Assembly: GCA_937877515.1 (NCBI GenBank)
Contig: CALFIX010000036.1
Span: 9,351-73,350, forward strand
DNA length: 64,000 nucleotides
Direction: 5' to 3'
From: an uncultured Treponema sp.
GTDB taxonomy: Bacteria; Spirochaetota; Spirochaetia; Treponematales; Treponemataceae
Below, in pieces: positions 15,095 to 23,297 of the stretch. The notes below the pieces were generated by a model. It did no database searches, was not told where the DNA came from, and worked only from the letters and a program-made list of their open reading frames with translations. Both the position numbers and the translations under genes were made by a program. How positions within the stretch are numbered: the stretch's first letter is position 1; each line of letters starts with the position of its first letter.

Positions 15095-17008
15095 ATGAAT
15101 TCCATGCAAAAAATAGCAGTAAGTCTTTTAATTTCTGTAGTGCTTTTTGCAACAGTTGCTATTGTGGCATACACAGGTGGCTTTGAATATTTGGAAATTC
15201 ATTTTTATGAACCTAATAAGGCAAATAATGTATACTCTTTACTCTCTCGTGTATCAGCAAACTTTGAAAATTATTATTCAGAAACAAACGAAGTACTCTC
15301 TGAGTTTGTAGCTCAATCTTGTGTAAAATCTTATCTTAAACGAAATGCTTCTGAACAGGATAAGCATGTTAGAAAAAGCCTGGAAGAATATCTTTTTATG
15401 CGTGTTTACGGACTTGAGGGAATCAGGCTTATAGAAAAAGACGGAAAGCGCATACACTTTAGCACTTTTAAAAATGACATACTTTCTGAATCAGAAAAAA
15501 CTGTTTCTTATCGCAATTACGGCACGGAAAACGACATTCCCTATGAAAGAATAGAAACAACAAAACATGAACCTCTTCCCATAACAGTTGAATATATAAT
15601 GAATGCCGCTGTTCTTTATTTAGACAGCATGACAAACTGTTTTGTGTTTAGCTATCCACTTTATGATGAATATACAGCTTATCGAGGAACCTTTGTTTTT
15701 TACGTAAATGCCGAAGGTTTTATGAAGTTTCTGGAAAGAAACGATGTTGTAGGTCTTAATACGCACGCTGTTATTGTAGGAGAAGAAGGAGTTTCTTTAG
15801 ATGTTCCGCAGGGCTCAAAAGATTTTATTTCTAAACAAATTGAACGATGCTGGAAGTCTAATTATCTGGGCGTAGAACAGATTGCCGTTCCTCAGGAAAC
15901 GCAGAGATGGTATGCTTCCGTTCATGAACAGACTGTAACAGAACAAAGAGCAGACCTTTCTCTTTATCTTTTAACATTTTTCAACTCTCAAAGAAATATT
16001 TACTGGGGTGCCCTAAGACCTTATGTATACTTTAAAATTTCTGCAATAGAAAAAGCTCTTCTTTTTATGACCTTATTTATTACAACATTTCTACTTATAT
16101 TCCTGCTGTTGAATATAAAGCAAGATGACATGACTGTAATCAGGTCAAAGGTGCGTCATTTTGAATATGTACTTTTAAGAGAGTACGTAAATCGTAGGGA
16201 AACAGAATCCTTTGAACAGCTTTCTCAAGAAGTAGCCCGCCGTCGTATGGATGTAAATGAAGAGCTGAAAAAGACTTTGGGGCGCAGGGCTGTCCGTCAT
16301 TCTGCAGAGGTAGATGAACTTATTGACCAGTGCTGGCGAGAAGTTGCTGCAGCCATGGGCGGTAATATTGTTATTCAAAATATACAGAATGTTTCTGGTA
16401 CCCCAATACAGACTGCTGGTGCTCTAAAGCAAAACGAAGAAATTGTTGAGCAGGTACAAACTTTAAGTGATACCGAAGCTGAGCTAGAAGAGCTTGGCGA
16501 AGACTATGAGACCGTTTTAAGTCCAATAGATGGAGAAGAAAATAATCCTATGGCTGAGTTACAGGAATTTGCCGGCAAGGACGGAATAGAAGAACTTAGC
16601 GGTGATGAAGATATAGAAGAACTTGAGGAAGTAGAAGAGCTTGAAGAGCTGGAAGCTGCAGATTCAGAAGGCATTCTGGACATGGTAGAGCTGGAAAGTG
16701 TCGAAGAGTCTTCTGCGGTTGAAAAAGCAAGAACTTCTGTTGAAGAAAATAAAAAACTTATAGCAGAACGAGAAGCTTCTTTGGACAACCTTTCTTCTGC
16801 AGATGCCATTGCAGATTTTATAAATAAGATTGCAGAAGAGGATGCAGAAAATATGGATGACGCTGTAGTAGAAGAATGCACAATAGAAGAATACCTTGCA
16901 GAAAATTCTATGCTAAAGAGACCTGCAAAAAATGCCGAAGAACTAAGAAGTAAAATTAAAAAAAGCTTTTCAGTACATAGTCTGGATTTTTCATCGCTTG
17001 ATGAATAA
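15095..17008 (+). CDS. Two-TM sensor-like protein with acidic cytoplasmic tail
   Basis: 637 residues, not recognised by name. A membrane helix (about 5-27), a ~295-residue periplasmic region with a Cache/PDC-like flavour (FYEPNKANNVYSLLSRVSANFENYY; YRGTFVFYVNAEGFMKFL), a second helix (about 325-348), then a cytoplasmic part. That part begins with an amphipathic helical stretch (RRRMDVNEELKKTLGRRAVR) and continues with about 130 residues very rich in Glu/Asp (EELEEVEELEELE). No kinase, GGDEF, MCP or phosphatase domain is visible. AAGGAG lies 14 bases upstream of the start. It resembles a receptor without an output domain. Confidence 0.7.
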   Translation: MNSMQKIAVSLLISVVLFATVAIVAYTGGFEYLEIHFYEPNKANNVYSLLSRVSANFENYYSETNEVLSEFVAQSCVKSYLKRNASEQDKHVRKSLEEYLFMRVYGLEGIRLIEKDGKRIHFSTFKNDILSESEKTVSYRNYGTENDIPYERIETTKHEPLPITVEYIMNAAVLYLDSMTNCFVFSYPLYDEYTAYRGTFVFYVNAEGFMKFLERNDVVGLNTHAVIVGEEGVSLDVPQGSKDFISKQIERCWKSNYLGVEQIAVPQETQRWYASVHEQTVTEQRADLSLYLLTFFNSQRNIYWGALRPYVYFKISAIEKALLFMTLFITTFLLIFLLLNIKQDDMTVIRSKVRHFEYVLLREYVNRRETESFEQLSQEVARRRMDVNEELKKTLGRRAVRHSAEVDELIDQCWREVAAAMGGNIVIQNIQNVSGTPIQTAGALKQNEEIVEQVQTLSDTEAELEELGEDYETVLSPIDGEENNPMAELQEFAGKDGIEELSGDEDIEELEEVEELEELEAADSEGILDMVELESVEESSAVEKARTSVEENKKLIAEREASLDNLSSADAIADFINKIAEEDAENMDDAVVEECTIEEYLAENSMLKRPAKNAEELRSKIKKSFSVHSLDFSSLDE

Positions 17009-17044
17009 CAGGGCTAAGACTGATAGCGTTTTAGGTTTAGCATT

Positions 17045-17287
17045 ATGACGGACACTTTTAATGACAGTCAAGTTTCCTCTTTGTCTTCTAGTCATGGTCT
17101 TTTAAGCCGTGCCTTAGAGGTTGAAAAGCGTTTGTCTGATGAAAAACAAAAAACGGAGAATAAAGTGTTAGAAACAATCGTAGCAAAAGACGGCATATTC
17201 AGTATTCAAAATAATTTAGAAACTGCAGATATAAAGCAGGACCCGGAATTTTTAAGCCTGGTAGAATCTGTTCTTGGAAAAAACTAA
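17045..17287 (+). CDS. Small hypothetical protein
   Basis: 80 residues, hydrophilic, Ser-rich N-terminus followed by a helical segment (LLSRALEVEKRLSDEKQKTE). No domain recognised and no signal peptide. It lies 36 bases after the sensor-like gene on the same strand, so probably in its operon, and its last four bases overlap the end of the convergent thioesterase gene. It lacks a good ribosome site; it could be spurious, though position and composition fit a real gene. Confidence 0.5.
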   Translation: MTDTFNDSQVSSLSSSHGLLSRALEVEKRLSDEKQKTENKVLETIVAKDGIFSIQNNLETADIKQDPEFLSLVESVLGKN

Positions 17288-17676
17288 GGACGTAAACCGT
17301 CTGCAATGTATTCCTTTGGAAGGGGACAAAGCTTCCCGTCCTTTACAGTTGCCCATGTAACATCAGCTTCCGCACAGACAGAGCCATCTTCCTTTTTTAT
17401 TGTCTGATGAATTGTACCGCTTATAGCCCCAAGCTTTACAGACTGAGACTCTACAGTAAGGTTGTCATCTAAAAAAGCAGAATTTTTATAGTGAATGTCT
17501 ATGTGTGTTACAGGCATAATCCAGCCTGCATTTATTACATCTTTGTATTTAAAGCCTATTTGATGTAAGTAGTCCATGCGGGCGTGTTCCAGATAGTTTA
17601 AGTAAACTGCATTATTTACATGGCTGTAACTGTCACATTCATAAGAACGTACTGTAATAGATGTTTTGTAAATCAT
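17284..17676 (-). CDS. Acyl-CoA thioesterase, YbgC/4HBT family
   Basis: 130 residues, single hotdog domain. The family motif Y/RSYECDSYSHVNNAVYLNYLEHAR (broken here: RSYECDSYSHVNNA, then YLNYLEHAR) contains the catalytic Asp, and MPVTHIDIHYKNSAFLDD follows. It hydrolyses short or hydroxybenzoyl-type acyl-CoA thioesters in the cytoplasm. It starts three bases after the 509-aa gene, with no Shine-Dalgarno, so translation is probably coupled. Confidence 0.88.
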   Translation of the reverse strand: MIYKTSITVRSYECDSYSHVNNAVYLNYLEHARMDYLHQIGFKYKDVINAGWIMPVTHIDIHYKNSAFLDDNLTVESQSVKLGAISGTIHQTIKKEDGSVCAEADVTWATVKDGKLCPLPKEYIADGLRP

Positions 17677-17679
17677 TTT

Positions 17680-19209
17680 TTATTCTTCATCCACTTCTAC
17701 TTGAAAATTTTGCATGAGCGATACAAAGCTGTAGATTTTTTTGTAAACGTCTACGCACTTTTCTTTAAGTTTTCCTTCTGCATAGTGATCCAAGTCTTTC
17801 CAGTTTAGTAAAAGCTCGCATTTTGGCATTTTTACAAAGTCTTCAAGACACATTTTAAGGTTTCTGTCGTAGCTTATAAAGAACTGAGATGCACTTAAGA
17901 TAAGCTTTGCTGCCATATTGTTTGCATCACCTAAAAGCGTACCGATTATGTTTCTAGCTTCCCTGTCGCGCTCACTGCGAGGAAGAAGTGTTTTTAGTTT
18001 AAGACCAAGTTCGCCAGAATCTTCTGCCATTTTGTTATCAAAGGCAATAATCTGTTCAGAAATATCCATAAGCTGATGGAATGCTTCACTCATAGGAGTT
18101 GCAAGCTGTTGGTTAGCCCATTCTCCACGTACTAAAAGAATATCTGAAAGCTCTCTAATTTCTTTTTTTGTGTACTCAAGTAAGAATTGTTTTAAGTAGC
18201 CAAGGGGCTCTGCATAAAGGTAAGAACCTAAATCTTTTCTTGCAAAAGCGGAGCTGTTTGACTCATTGTAATTTTTTAGAGGCTGAATGTCTGATGTGCC
18301 AAAGATTTGGTTTAAAAGATTGTCTACCTTTCCAGCTGTTTGTTTTGCTTTTATGTTAGCAATTGTGCTTTCCATTGTTCGTTTTGTTTCGCTTATAAAG
18401 TCTTCAACAATGTGCAGGTCTTCCGTTTTAACACTTTCCTTCCAGGAAGGATTGTCTGTTATAAGCTGAACCATCATTTCAAAAACATGTCGGTCACGTA
18501 TAGGTCTTAAACGTGCGATGATTTTTTTCCATGTAGAAAGAGTTACAGGTTCTACACCTTTTAAAGTGCGCAAAAGCTTGAATACGTCTTCCCAGTCCTG
18601 TTCAAAAGGAAGCGTCCATGCAATGGCAATAAAGTTCTTAAGGTCTTCAGAAATATATGTACCGTTTATTGTCTGAAAGCGCGGCACTGCAGAAAAGTTG
18701 TGTTCCCTTACGCCGTTGTCAAATTTTTTTAGTAAAAAGTAAAAGTCGTACTGGCAGAATGTGCTGAATAAAACGGTCTTTGTATATAGAAGATCTATTT
18801 TAGAAATTTTTGTACTGTCAAATTCCTGAGAGAATTTTTCAAATGCTTCTTTTAGCTTTGCTTCTAAATCTTTTATTGGCATTTTGCGGCTTGATTCTGC
18901 AATTGCTTCTTCTGAAAGAGAGTCTAACGCTGCGTGCTGAGCTTCTGACAAGCTTGCGTCTATAACAAGCTTTTTTAGTGCATTTGGGGCAATATTTTGG
19001 AACATAAGTTGAGCTGGAGAAATTGCCTTGTATATGTCATAAAAAAATTTTGCTAGCGAAGGGTCGGCTTCGTGAGAAGATGCCTTGTAAAAATGATATT
19101 TAGTCTTTTGTAAGTTTTTTGCGATGTTTTTTAACATTCTCTTACGAACAGCTTCTGGATCGTTACCGCCGAAAAGTGAAGAGAATATATTGGAAAAAAA
19201 GCTACCCAT
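17680..19209 (-). CDS. Spirochaetal helical protein, DUF5312-like
   Basis: 509 residues, soluble, mostly alpha-helical, with no signal peptide. N-terminal MGSFFSNIFSSLFGGNDPEAVRK segment (split here as MGSFFSNIFSSLFGG, then NDPEAVRK) looks amphipathic. It resembles a long hypothetical family restricted to treponemes (I believe DUF5312). No catalytic motif is evident. A TTGAAA-N17-TATAGT promoter ends six bases before the ATG, so it is predicted to be leaderless. The thioesterase gene follows. Confidence 0.7.
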   Translation of the reverse strand: MGSFFSNIFSSLFGGNDPEAVRKRMLKNIAKNLQKTKYHFYKASSHEADPSLAKFFYDIYKAISPAQLMFQNIAPNALKKLVIDASLSEAQHAALDSLSEEAIAESSRKMPIKDLEAKLKEAFEKFSQEFDSTKISKIDLLYTKTVLFSTFCQYDFYFLLKKFDNGVREHNFSAVPRFQTINGTYISEDLKNFIAIAWTLPFEQDWEDVFKLLRTLKGVEPVTLSTWKKIIARLRPIRDRHVFEMMVQLITDNPSWKESVKTEDLHIVEDFISETKRTMESTIANIKAKQTAGKVDNLLNQIFGTSDIQPLKNYNESNSSAFARKDLGSYLYAEPLGYLKQFLLEYTKKEIRELSDILLVRGEWANQQLATPMSEAFHQLMDISEQIIAFDNKMAEDSGELGLKLKTLLPRSERDREARNIIGTLLGDANNMAAKLILSASQFFISYDRNLKMCLEDFVKMPKCELLLNWKDLDHYAEGKLKEKCVDVYKKIYSFVSLMQNFQVEVDEE

Positions 19210-19215
19210 ACCTTT

Positions 19216-19244
19216 ACTATACGAAATTATTAAAAGTCTTTCAA
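19216..19244 (-). promoter_or_regulatory. Predicted promoter, leaderless arrangement (509-aa gene)
   Basis: Minus strand TTGAAA, 17 bases, TATAGT, six bases to ATG. Expected +1 is the A of the start codon. Confidence 0.72.
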
Positions 19245-19339
19245 TAGTAATGCTGTTTTGGACGAAACCTTAAAAATCTGACTTCATGTAAATTCATTAA
19301 ACAGTAAGCTTAAAAAAGGAACCCGGCTACTACAGGTTT

Positions 19340-19354
19340 CATTGCTTTGCAATG
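19340..19354 (+). other. Perfect small hairpin in the divergent intergenic region
   Basis: CATTGC-TTT-GCAATG, flanked by AAGGAACC (19315-19323) and GGTCCTT (19354-19360), which can extend the structure through an internal loop. It lies upstream of the predicted promoter of the carboxyltransferase gene, so it is not in that mRNA. It may belong to a small RNA or be structural DNA. Confidence 0.35.
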
Positions 19355-19363
19355 GTCCTTAAA

Positions 19364-19388
19364 ATGACAAATTTACACTTTTTGTCAT
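19364..19388. promoter_or_regulatory. Inverted repeat, operator candidate
   Basis: ATGACAAA and TTTGTCAT separated by nine bases, immediately upstream of the carboxyltransferase promoter. A perfect 8-bp dyad with centre spacing of about 17 bases fits a dimeric regulator. The regulator is unknown. Confidence 0.5.
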
Positions 19389-19389
19389 A

Positions 19390-19418
19390 TTGACTTTATA
19401 ATCGCTTTTTCGTAAACT
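19390..19418 (+). promoter_or_regulatory. Predicted carboxyltransferase promoter
   Basis: TTGACT, 17 bases, TAAACT, nine bases to the ATG. An alternative -10 (TATAAT at 19397-19402) would give a leader of about 19 bases with no ribosome site. Confidence 0.5.
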
Positions 19419-19427
19419 TAACACACT

Positions 19428-20927
19428 ATGGCAAAGTACAATTACAATTTGGAAAAACAACACGCAAAGGGAAAGCTTCACGCAATTGAGCGCATCAATG
19501 CCCTTTGTGATAAAGATTCTTTCTGTGAAATTTATTCTGGTGCCCGTCACACTTGTACAAGTTTTGGCATGCAGAATAAAGACATTCCTTACGACGGCGT
19601 TATTACAGGTTTTGGAAAAATCAACGGTAAAAAGGTTGCAGTTTACGCTCAGGATTTTACTGTTCAGGGTGGTTCACTCGGTAAAGTTCACGGTCAGAAA
19701 ATTGCAGAACTTATTTCTAAGGCAATTGAAGCCCGTTGCCCTGTAATTGGTGTAAACGACTCCGGCGGAGCACGCATTCAGGAAGGTGTTGACGCCCTCT
19801 GCGGTTACGGAGACCTTTTTTATCAGAATGTACGTGCTTCTGGTACTGTTCCTCAGATTAGCATTATTGCAGGTCCCTGTGCGGGTGGAGCCGTTTATTC
19901 TCCAGGCATTACGGATTTTATTTTTGCAGTAGACAGCATAAGCCAGATGTTTATTACAGGTCCAAAAGTTGTAAAGAGCGTTATGTACATGGACATTTCC
20001 GCTGAGGACTTGGGAGGAGCATCCATTCATTCTCAGAAAAGCGGAGTTGCTCATTTTAGATGTGGGTCAGAAAAAGACTGCTACGAAAAAGTTCGCCGCC
20101 TTTTAGATTACATTCCTCACTACTATGGTGAAGAAATTGTAGCCGAGGCAAAGTTTAGGTTTGATGAACGCAAAAAAGCTAAAAAGATTTCTGAAGTGAT
20201 TCCGGAAGAAAGCAAAAAAGGCTACGACATTCGCGATGTAATTGACTGTGTTGTAGACGATGATTCTTTCTTTGAAGTGATGAGCGAATTTGCTCAGGTA
20301 AGCGTAGTCGGTTTTGCAAAGATTGAAGGTAAGAGCGTTGGCATAGTTGCAAATAATCCTGCATTCCTGGGTGGACTTTTAAACTGTGACTCTTCTGATA
20401 AGATTGCGCGCTTTGTTCGTTATTGCGACAGCTTTAACATTCCTCTTGTTACTTTTGTTGACGTTCCTGGCTTTTTACCGGGACCAGATGAAGAGCAGAA
20501 GGGAATTATCCGCCACGGTGCAAAGGTTATTTATGCTTACAGTGAGGCAACTGTTCCTAAGGTAACTGTCATTACCCGTAAGGCTTACGGTGGAGCATAC
20601 ATTGCAATGTGTTCAAAGCATCTTGGGGCAGATTTTGTTTATGCATGGCCTAAGGCAGAAATTGCCGTTATGGGTGCAGAGGGTGCTCTTGGCATTTTGT
20701 ATGCAAAGGAGATGAAAGACCCAAGTCAGGCTCAGCTGGTTGCACAAAAGTCTGAAGAGTATAAGAATACTATTATGACGCCACAGGTAGCTGCAGAACG
20801 GGACTACATTAGTGAAATTATTGAGCCTTCTGAAACTCGCGAAAGAGTTGCACGCAGCCTGGAGTTCTTAAGCAACAAGGAGCAGCATGTGTCACCTGCA
20901 AAGAAGCATGGTAATATTCCGCTTTAA
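19428..20927 (+). CDS. Acyl-CoA carboxylase/decarboxylase carboxyltransferase subunit
   Basis: 499 residues, two crotonase-fold halves as in PccB, MmdA and GcdA. Seen: PYDGVITGFGKINGKKVAVYAQDFT, GGARIQEGV, AGPCAGGAVYSPG in the N-half and NNPAFLGGLL, DVPGFLPGPDEEQKGIIRHGAK, GGAYIAMCSK, AEIAVMGAEGA in the C-half. It transfers carboxyl between biotin and an acyl-CoA. No biotin carboxylase, biotin carrier or membrane decarboxylase gene is adjacent, so whether it works in propionyl-CoA carboxylation or in a Na+-pumping decarboxylase cannot be decided. No Shine-Dalgarno. Confidence 0.9.
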   Translation: MAKYNYNLEKQHAKGKLHAIERINALCDKDSFCEIYSGARHTCTSFGMQNKDIPYDGVITGFGKINGKKVAVYAQDFTVQGGSLGKVHGQKIAELISKAIEARCPVIGVNDSGGARIQEGVDALCGYGDLFYQNVRASGTVPQISIIAGPCAGGAVYSPGITDFIFAVDSISQMFITGPKVVKSVMYMDISAEDLGGASIHSQKSGVAHFRCGSEKDCYEKVRRLLDYIPHYYGEEIVAEAKFRFDERKKAKKISEVIPEESKKGYDIRDVIDCVVDDDSFFEVMSEFAQVSVVGFAKIEGKSVGIVANNPAFLGGLLNCDSSDKIARFVRYCDSFNIPLVTFVDVPGFLPGPDEEQKGIIRHGAKVIYAYSEATVPKVTVITRKAYGGAYIAMCSKHLGADFVYAWPKAEIAVMGAEGALGILYAKEMKDPSQAQLVAQKSEEYKNTIMTPQVAAERDYISEIIEPSETRERVARSLEFLSNKEQHVSPAKKHGNIPL

Positions 20928-20948
20928 TTTTGACCTCCTGTCAAAATT
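20926..20948 (+). other. Hairpin 1 after the carboxyltransferase gene
   Basis: Perfect 9-bp stem AATTTTGAC/GTCAAAATT with a CTCCT loop that is complementary to a ribosome-binding site. GACCT in this hairpin can instead pair with AGGTC at 20951-20955, giving two mutually exclusive structures. Confidence 0.55.
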
Positions 20949-20952
20949 AAAG

Positions 20953-20981
20953 GTCGAGTTTTTACTTTGTAAAAACTCGAC
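20953..20981 (+). terminator. Hairpin 2, 13-bp perfect stem
   Basis: GTCGAGTTTTTAC, TTT loop, GTAAAAACTCGAC. A short CTTTTC tract follows. It could terminate the carboxyltransferase transcript from either direction, though the tract is weak. Confidence 0.5.
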
Positions 20982-21002
20982 GGTCTTTTCGTTAAACATT
21001 TG

Positions 21003-21026
21003 AGAGCCAGCGTCCTTGCTGGCTCT
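21003..21026 (+). other. Hairpin 3, 9-bp GC-rich stem
   Basis: AGAGCCAGC, GTCCTT loop, GCTGGCTCT, followed by TATGTT. It is the third hairpin in 100 bases and lies about 100 bases upstream of hisC. Confidence 0.5.
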
Positions 21027-21129
21027 TATGTTAAGAAAGGTGGCTGACTTCCAGGTTTTAAGCCTTACTTTCAAAAATTCTTGCGTTACAAGTGTGTTTT
21101 CTTTACAATGTCTTACCAGAGGTAAAAAT

Positions 21130-22293
21130 ATGCTTTCTAAAAGACTTACAAATTTGCATCCGTACGTTCCCGGTGAACAGCCTAAAGACAGAGTTTACAT
21201 AAAGCTGAACGCAAATGAAAATCCTTACCCCCCTCATAAAAGTGTTGCAGAAGCAGTTTCCAAAGCTGTTTTAGAAAATACAGAAAAGCTTGGACTTTAC
21301 CCTGACCCGGACGCAACAGAACTTAGAAAAGCTATTGCAGATATGTTAAACCAAACTGGAGGAGTCCTTTCCCGTGCAAGGGGTAAACAAAATGCAGACG
21401 GCTCATGCACATGTTCTCCTTCAGAACAAGATAAAATTCCATTTACTGTTACTCCTGACATGATTTTTTGCGGTAACGGAAGTGATGAAGTTTTAAGTTT
21501 TGTGTTTTACACTTTTTTTGATTCAGACAGGCCTCTTGTCCTTCCTGAGTTTACATATAGCTTTTATCCTGTTTACTGTGGCTATTATAATATTCCGATG
21601 AATCCAATTCCCTTAAAAGATGACTGGACTCTTGATGTGGAAAAAATGCTTTTTGAAGCCAATAAGTCTGACAGTGCAATAATTTTTGCAAATCCCAACG
21701 CTCCTACGGCTCTGTCTCTTTCAAGGGAGCAGGTAAGAGGAATGATAAAGAAAGCTCCAAAAGATAAAGTCTTTATTGTTGACGAAGCTTATTGTGACTT
21801 TGGCGGTGAAAGCTGCATTCCTTTGCTTTCTGAATTTGACAACCTTGTTATAGTTCGTACTTTCAGTAAAAGTCTTTCCGGTGCCGGTATGAGGCTCGGT
21901 TTTACAGTTGCCTCTCCTAAACTTACGGAATCAATTTTTACTGTAAAGAATTCATTTAATCACTTTCCTATTGATTTTGTAACTCAGACTGCAGGCATTG
22001 CTTCTTGCAAGTCGGCTTTTTATTATGCAGAAAATGCTCGTAAAATTGTTTCTAATAGAACCAGACTTACGGATTTCTTAAGAGAAAAAGGTTGGTTTGT
22101 CATAGACAGTAGCACTAACTTTGTATTTGCAAAAAAAGAAGGTGTTTCTGGAGAAGCAGTTTATCAGTCCGTAAAACAAGACGGACTTCTTATAAGACAT
22201 TTTGCAACTCCGGGAATAGAAGACTTTGTTCGCATGACAATTGGAACGGATGAACAAACTTCAGCTTTAATAAAGTCTCTTGAAAAATTCTAA
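21130..22293 (+). CDS. hisC: Histidinol-phosphate aminotransferase HisC
   Basis: 387 residues, fold-type I PLP enzyme. Motifs: KLNANENPYPPH, GNGSDEVLSFVF, NPNAPTA, DEAYCDFG, and the PLP lysine in TFSKSLSGAGMRLGF. It converts imidazole-acetol phosphate and glutamate to histidinol phosphate; aromatic aminotransferase activity is possible. Start 21130 has GAGGT five bases upstream. About 25 residues are inserted near 75-105 (rich in charged residues, with a CTC pair), absent from typical HisC. No other his gene is near. It ends in a 4-base convergent overlap with the next gene. Confidence 0.9.
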   Translation: MLSKRLTNLHPYVPGEQPKDRVYIKLNANENPYPPHKSVAEAVSKAVLENTEKLGLYPDPDATELRKAIADMLNQTGGVLSRARGKQNADGSCTCSPSEQDKIPFTVTPDMIFCGNGSDEVLSFVFYTFFDSDRPLVLPEFTYSFYPVYCGYYNIPMNPIPLKDDWTLDVEKMLFEANKSDSAIIFANPNAPTALSLSREQVRGMIKKAPKDKVFIVDEAYCDFGGESCIPLLSEFDNLVIVRTFSKSLSGAGMRLGFTVASPKLTESIFTVKNSFNHFPIDFVTQTAGIASCKSAFYYAENARKIVSNRTRLTDFLREKGWFVIDSSTNFVFAKKEGVSGEAVYQSVKQDGLLIRHFATPGIEDFVRMTIGTDEQTSALIKSLEKF

Positions 22294-23297
22294 AAAGAAG
22301 AAACTATTCTAAAGCCAAAGTAGTTGTATGCTTCGTTTGGGTCATAAGAATATCTTTCTCCGCTTGCAAGTGAAAGAGTGTACATGTACCAGCTTCCGCC
22401 CCGCATAACCCTTTCTGAACCGTAAGAAGGCCCTTCGTAAAGCTTTTGTGCATAGCTTTCCGGCATCTGGTCGTAAGGAGCTATCCAGTCCCAACAGAAC
22501 TCTAAAACATTTCCGCTCATGTCAAAAAGACCGGCTCCGTTAGGGTTTCCGCTTCCAGGTTCTGGAGGAGCACTCGGAATAAAAGGAGTTCCTGCGGTTC
22601 CTATGACATGGGTTCCTTCAGAATTTTCAAACCCCCATGCAACTTCTGCCTCCGGAATGGTTTCGTCACTAATTCCCTTTGCATTTATCTGACCGCTGGA
22701 AAGATTTCCTTTCTGCATTCCACTTATTGTTTTTCTTGCAGCATATTCCCATTCTGCTTCTGTAGGAAGTCTGTAGCCGTCCGTGTCGAAGTTACAGCTT
22801 GCAAGATCGCAGCTTGCTGTGTCAAAGGAGCTGCGTAAGACTTGTCCGTTATAGGTGTAGCATGGCGTAAGACCGGACATTTCGCTTAAAGCGTTGCACC
22901 AGACTATAGCATCATGCCAGCTTATGTTTGTTACAGGCTCGTAATTTTTTATTTGAGACGGAGCTTTGCCGCTTGCTCCTGCAGAACCCTGCTGTCCTTT
23001 ATTTTTAAAGCTGTACCCGTTTTTTTCTGCCCAGGAACGAACCTTGTACCATAAGTTGTATGATGTTTCGTACCTGTTTATTTTGAAGGGTTTTATAAAG
23101 CGCACTCCTGTTTCTGTTTGAGTGTCTTCTCCGATTGTAAAGCTGTCGCCGGATGGAGTGGCAAGTTTTACTAAGTCTATGTCGCTGAAAGAAGAACTTG
23201 TTAGTACAGCTGAGTCTGCTGATTGAGAAAAAATGGCTGAACCGGATGCAACAAAAAGACATGCACTAAAAATGAATTTTTTGTGAAATGTATTCAT
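22290..23297 (-). CDS. Secreted SUMF1/formylglycine-generating-enzyme-like protein
   Basis: 335 residues with a signal peptide (about 1-24, AIFSQS cleavage region). The rest is an FGE-sulfatase (SUMF1) domain: INRYETSYNLWYKV, PVTNISWHDAIVWCNALSE, YRLPTEAEWEYAAR, GLFDMSGNVLEFCWDW, RVMRGGSWYM and NYFGFRIV at the end. Many such proteins bind rather than oxidise. The gene overlaps corA by four bases, which suggests shared expression. The specific function in the periplasm is unknown. Confidence 0.85.
   Translation of the reverse strand: MNTFHKKFIFSACLFVASGSAIFSQSADSAVLTSSSFSDIDLVKLATPSGDSFTIGEDTQTETGVRFIKPFKINRYETSYNLWYKVRSWAEKNGYSFKNKGQQGSAGASGKAPSQIKNYEPVTNISWHDAIVWCNALSEMSGLTPCYTYNGQVLRSSFDTASCDLASCNFDTDGYRLPTEAEWEYAARKTISGMQKGNLSSGQINAKGISDETIPEAEVAWGFENSEGTHVIGTAGTPFIPSAPPEPGSGNPNGAGLFDMSGNVLEFCWDWIAPYDQMPESYAQKLYEGPSYGSERVMRGGSWYMYTLSLASGERYSYDPNEAYNYFGFRIVSSF

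Noticed and set aside
16504..16881. Ser-rich open frame on the minus strand
   Set aside because: Antisense shadow of the Glu/Asp-rich tail (GAA codons read as TTC, TCT). No ribosome site or promoter.
20926..21026. CRISPR-like repeat cluster
   Set aside because: The three hairpins have different sequences and spacings; no direct repeat or spacer pattern.
21030..21129. T-box or histidine attenuator before hisC
   Set aside because: No T-box GGTGGNACC motif and no His-codon-rich leader peptide were seen.
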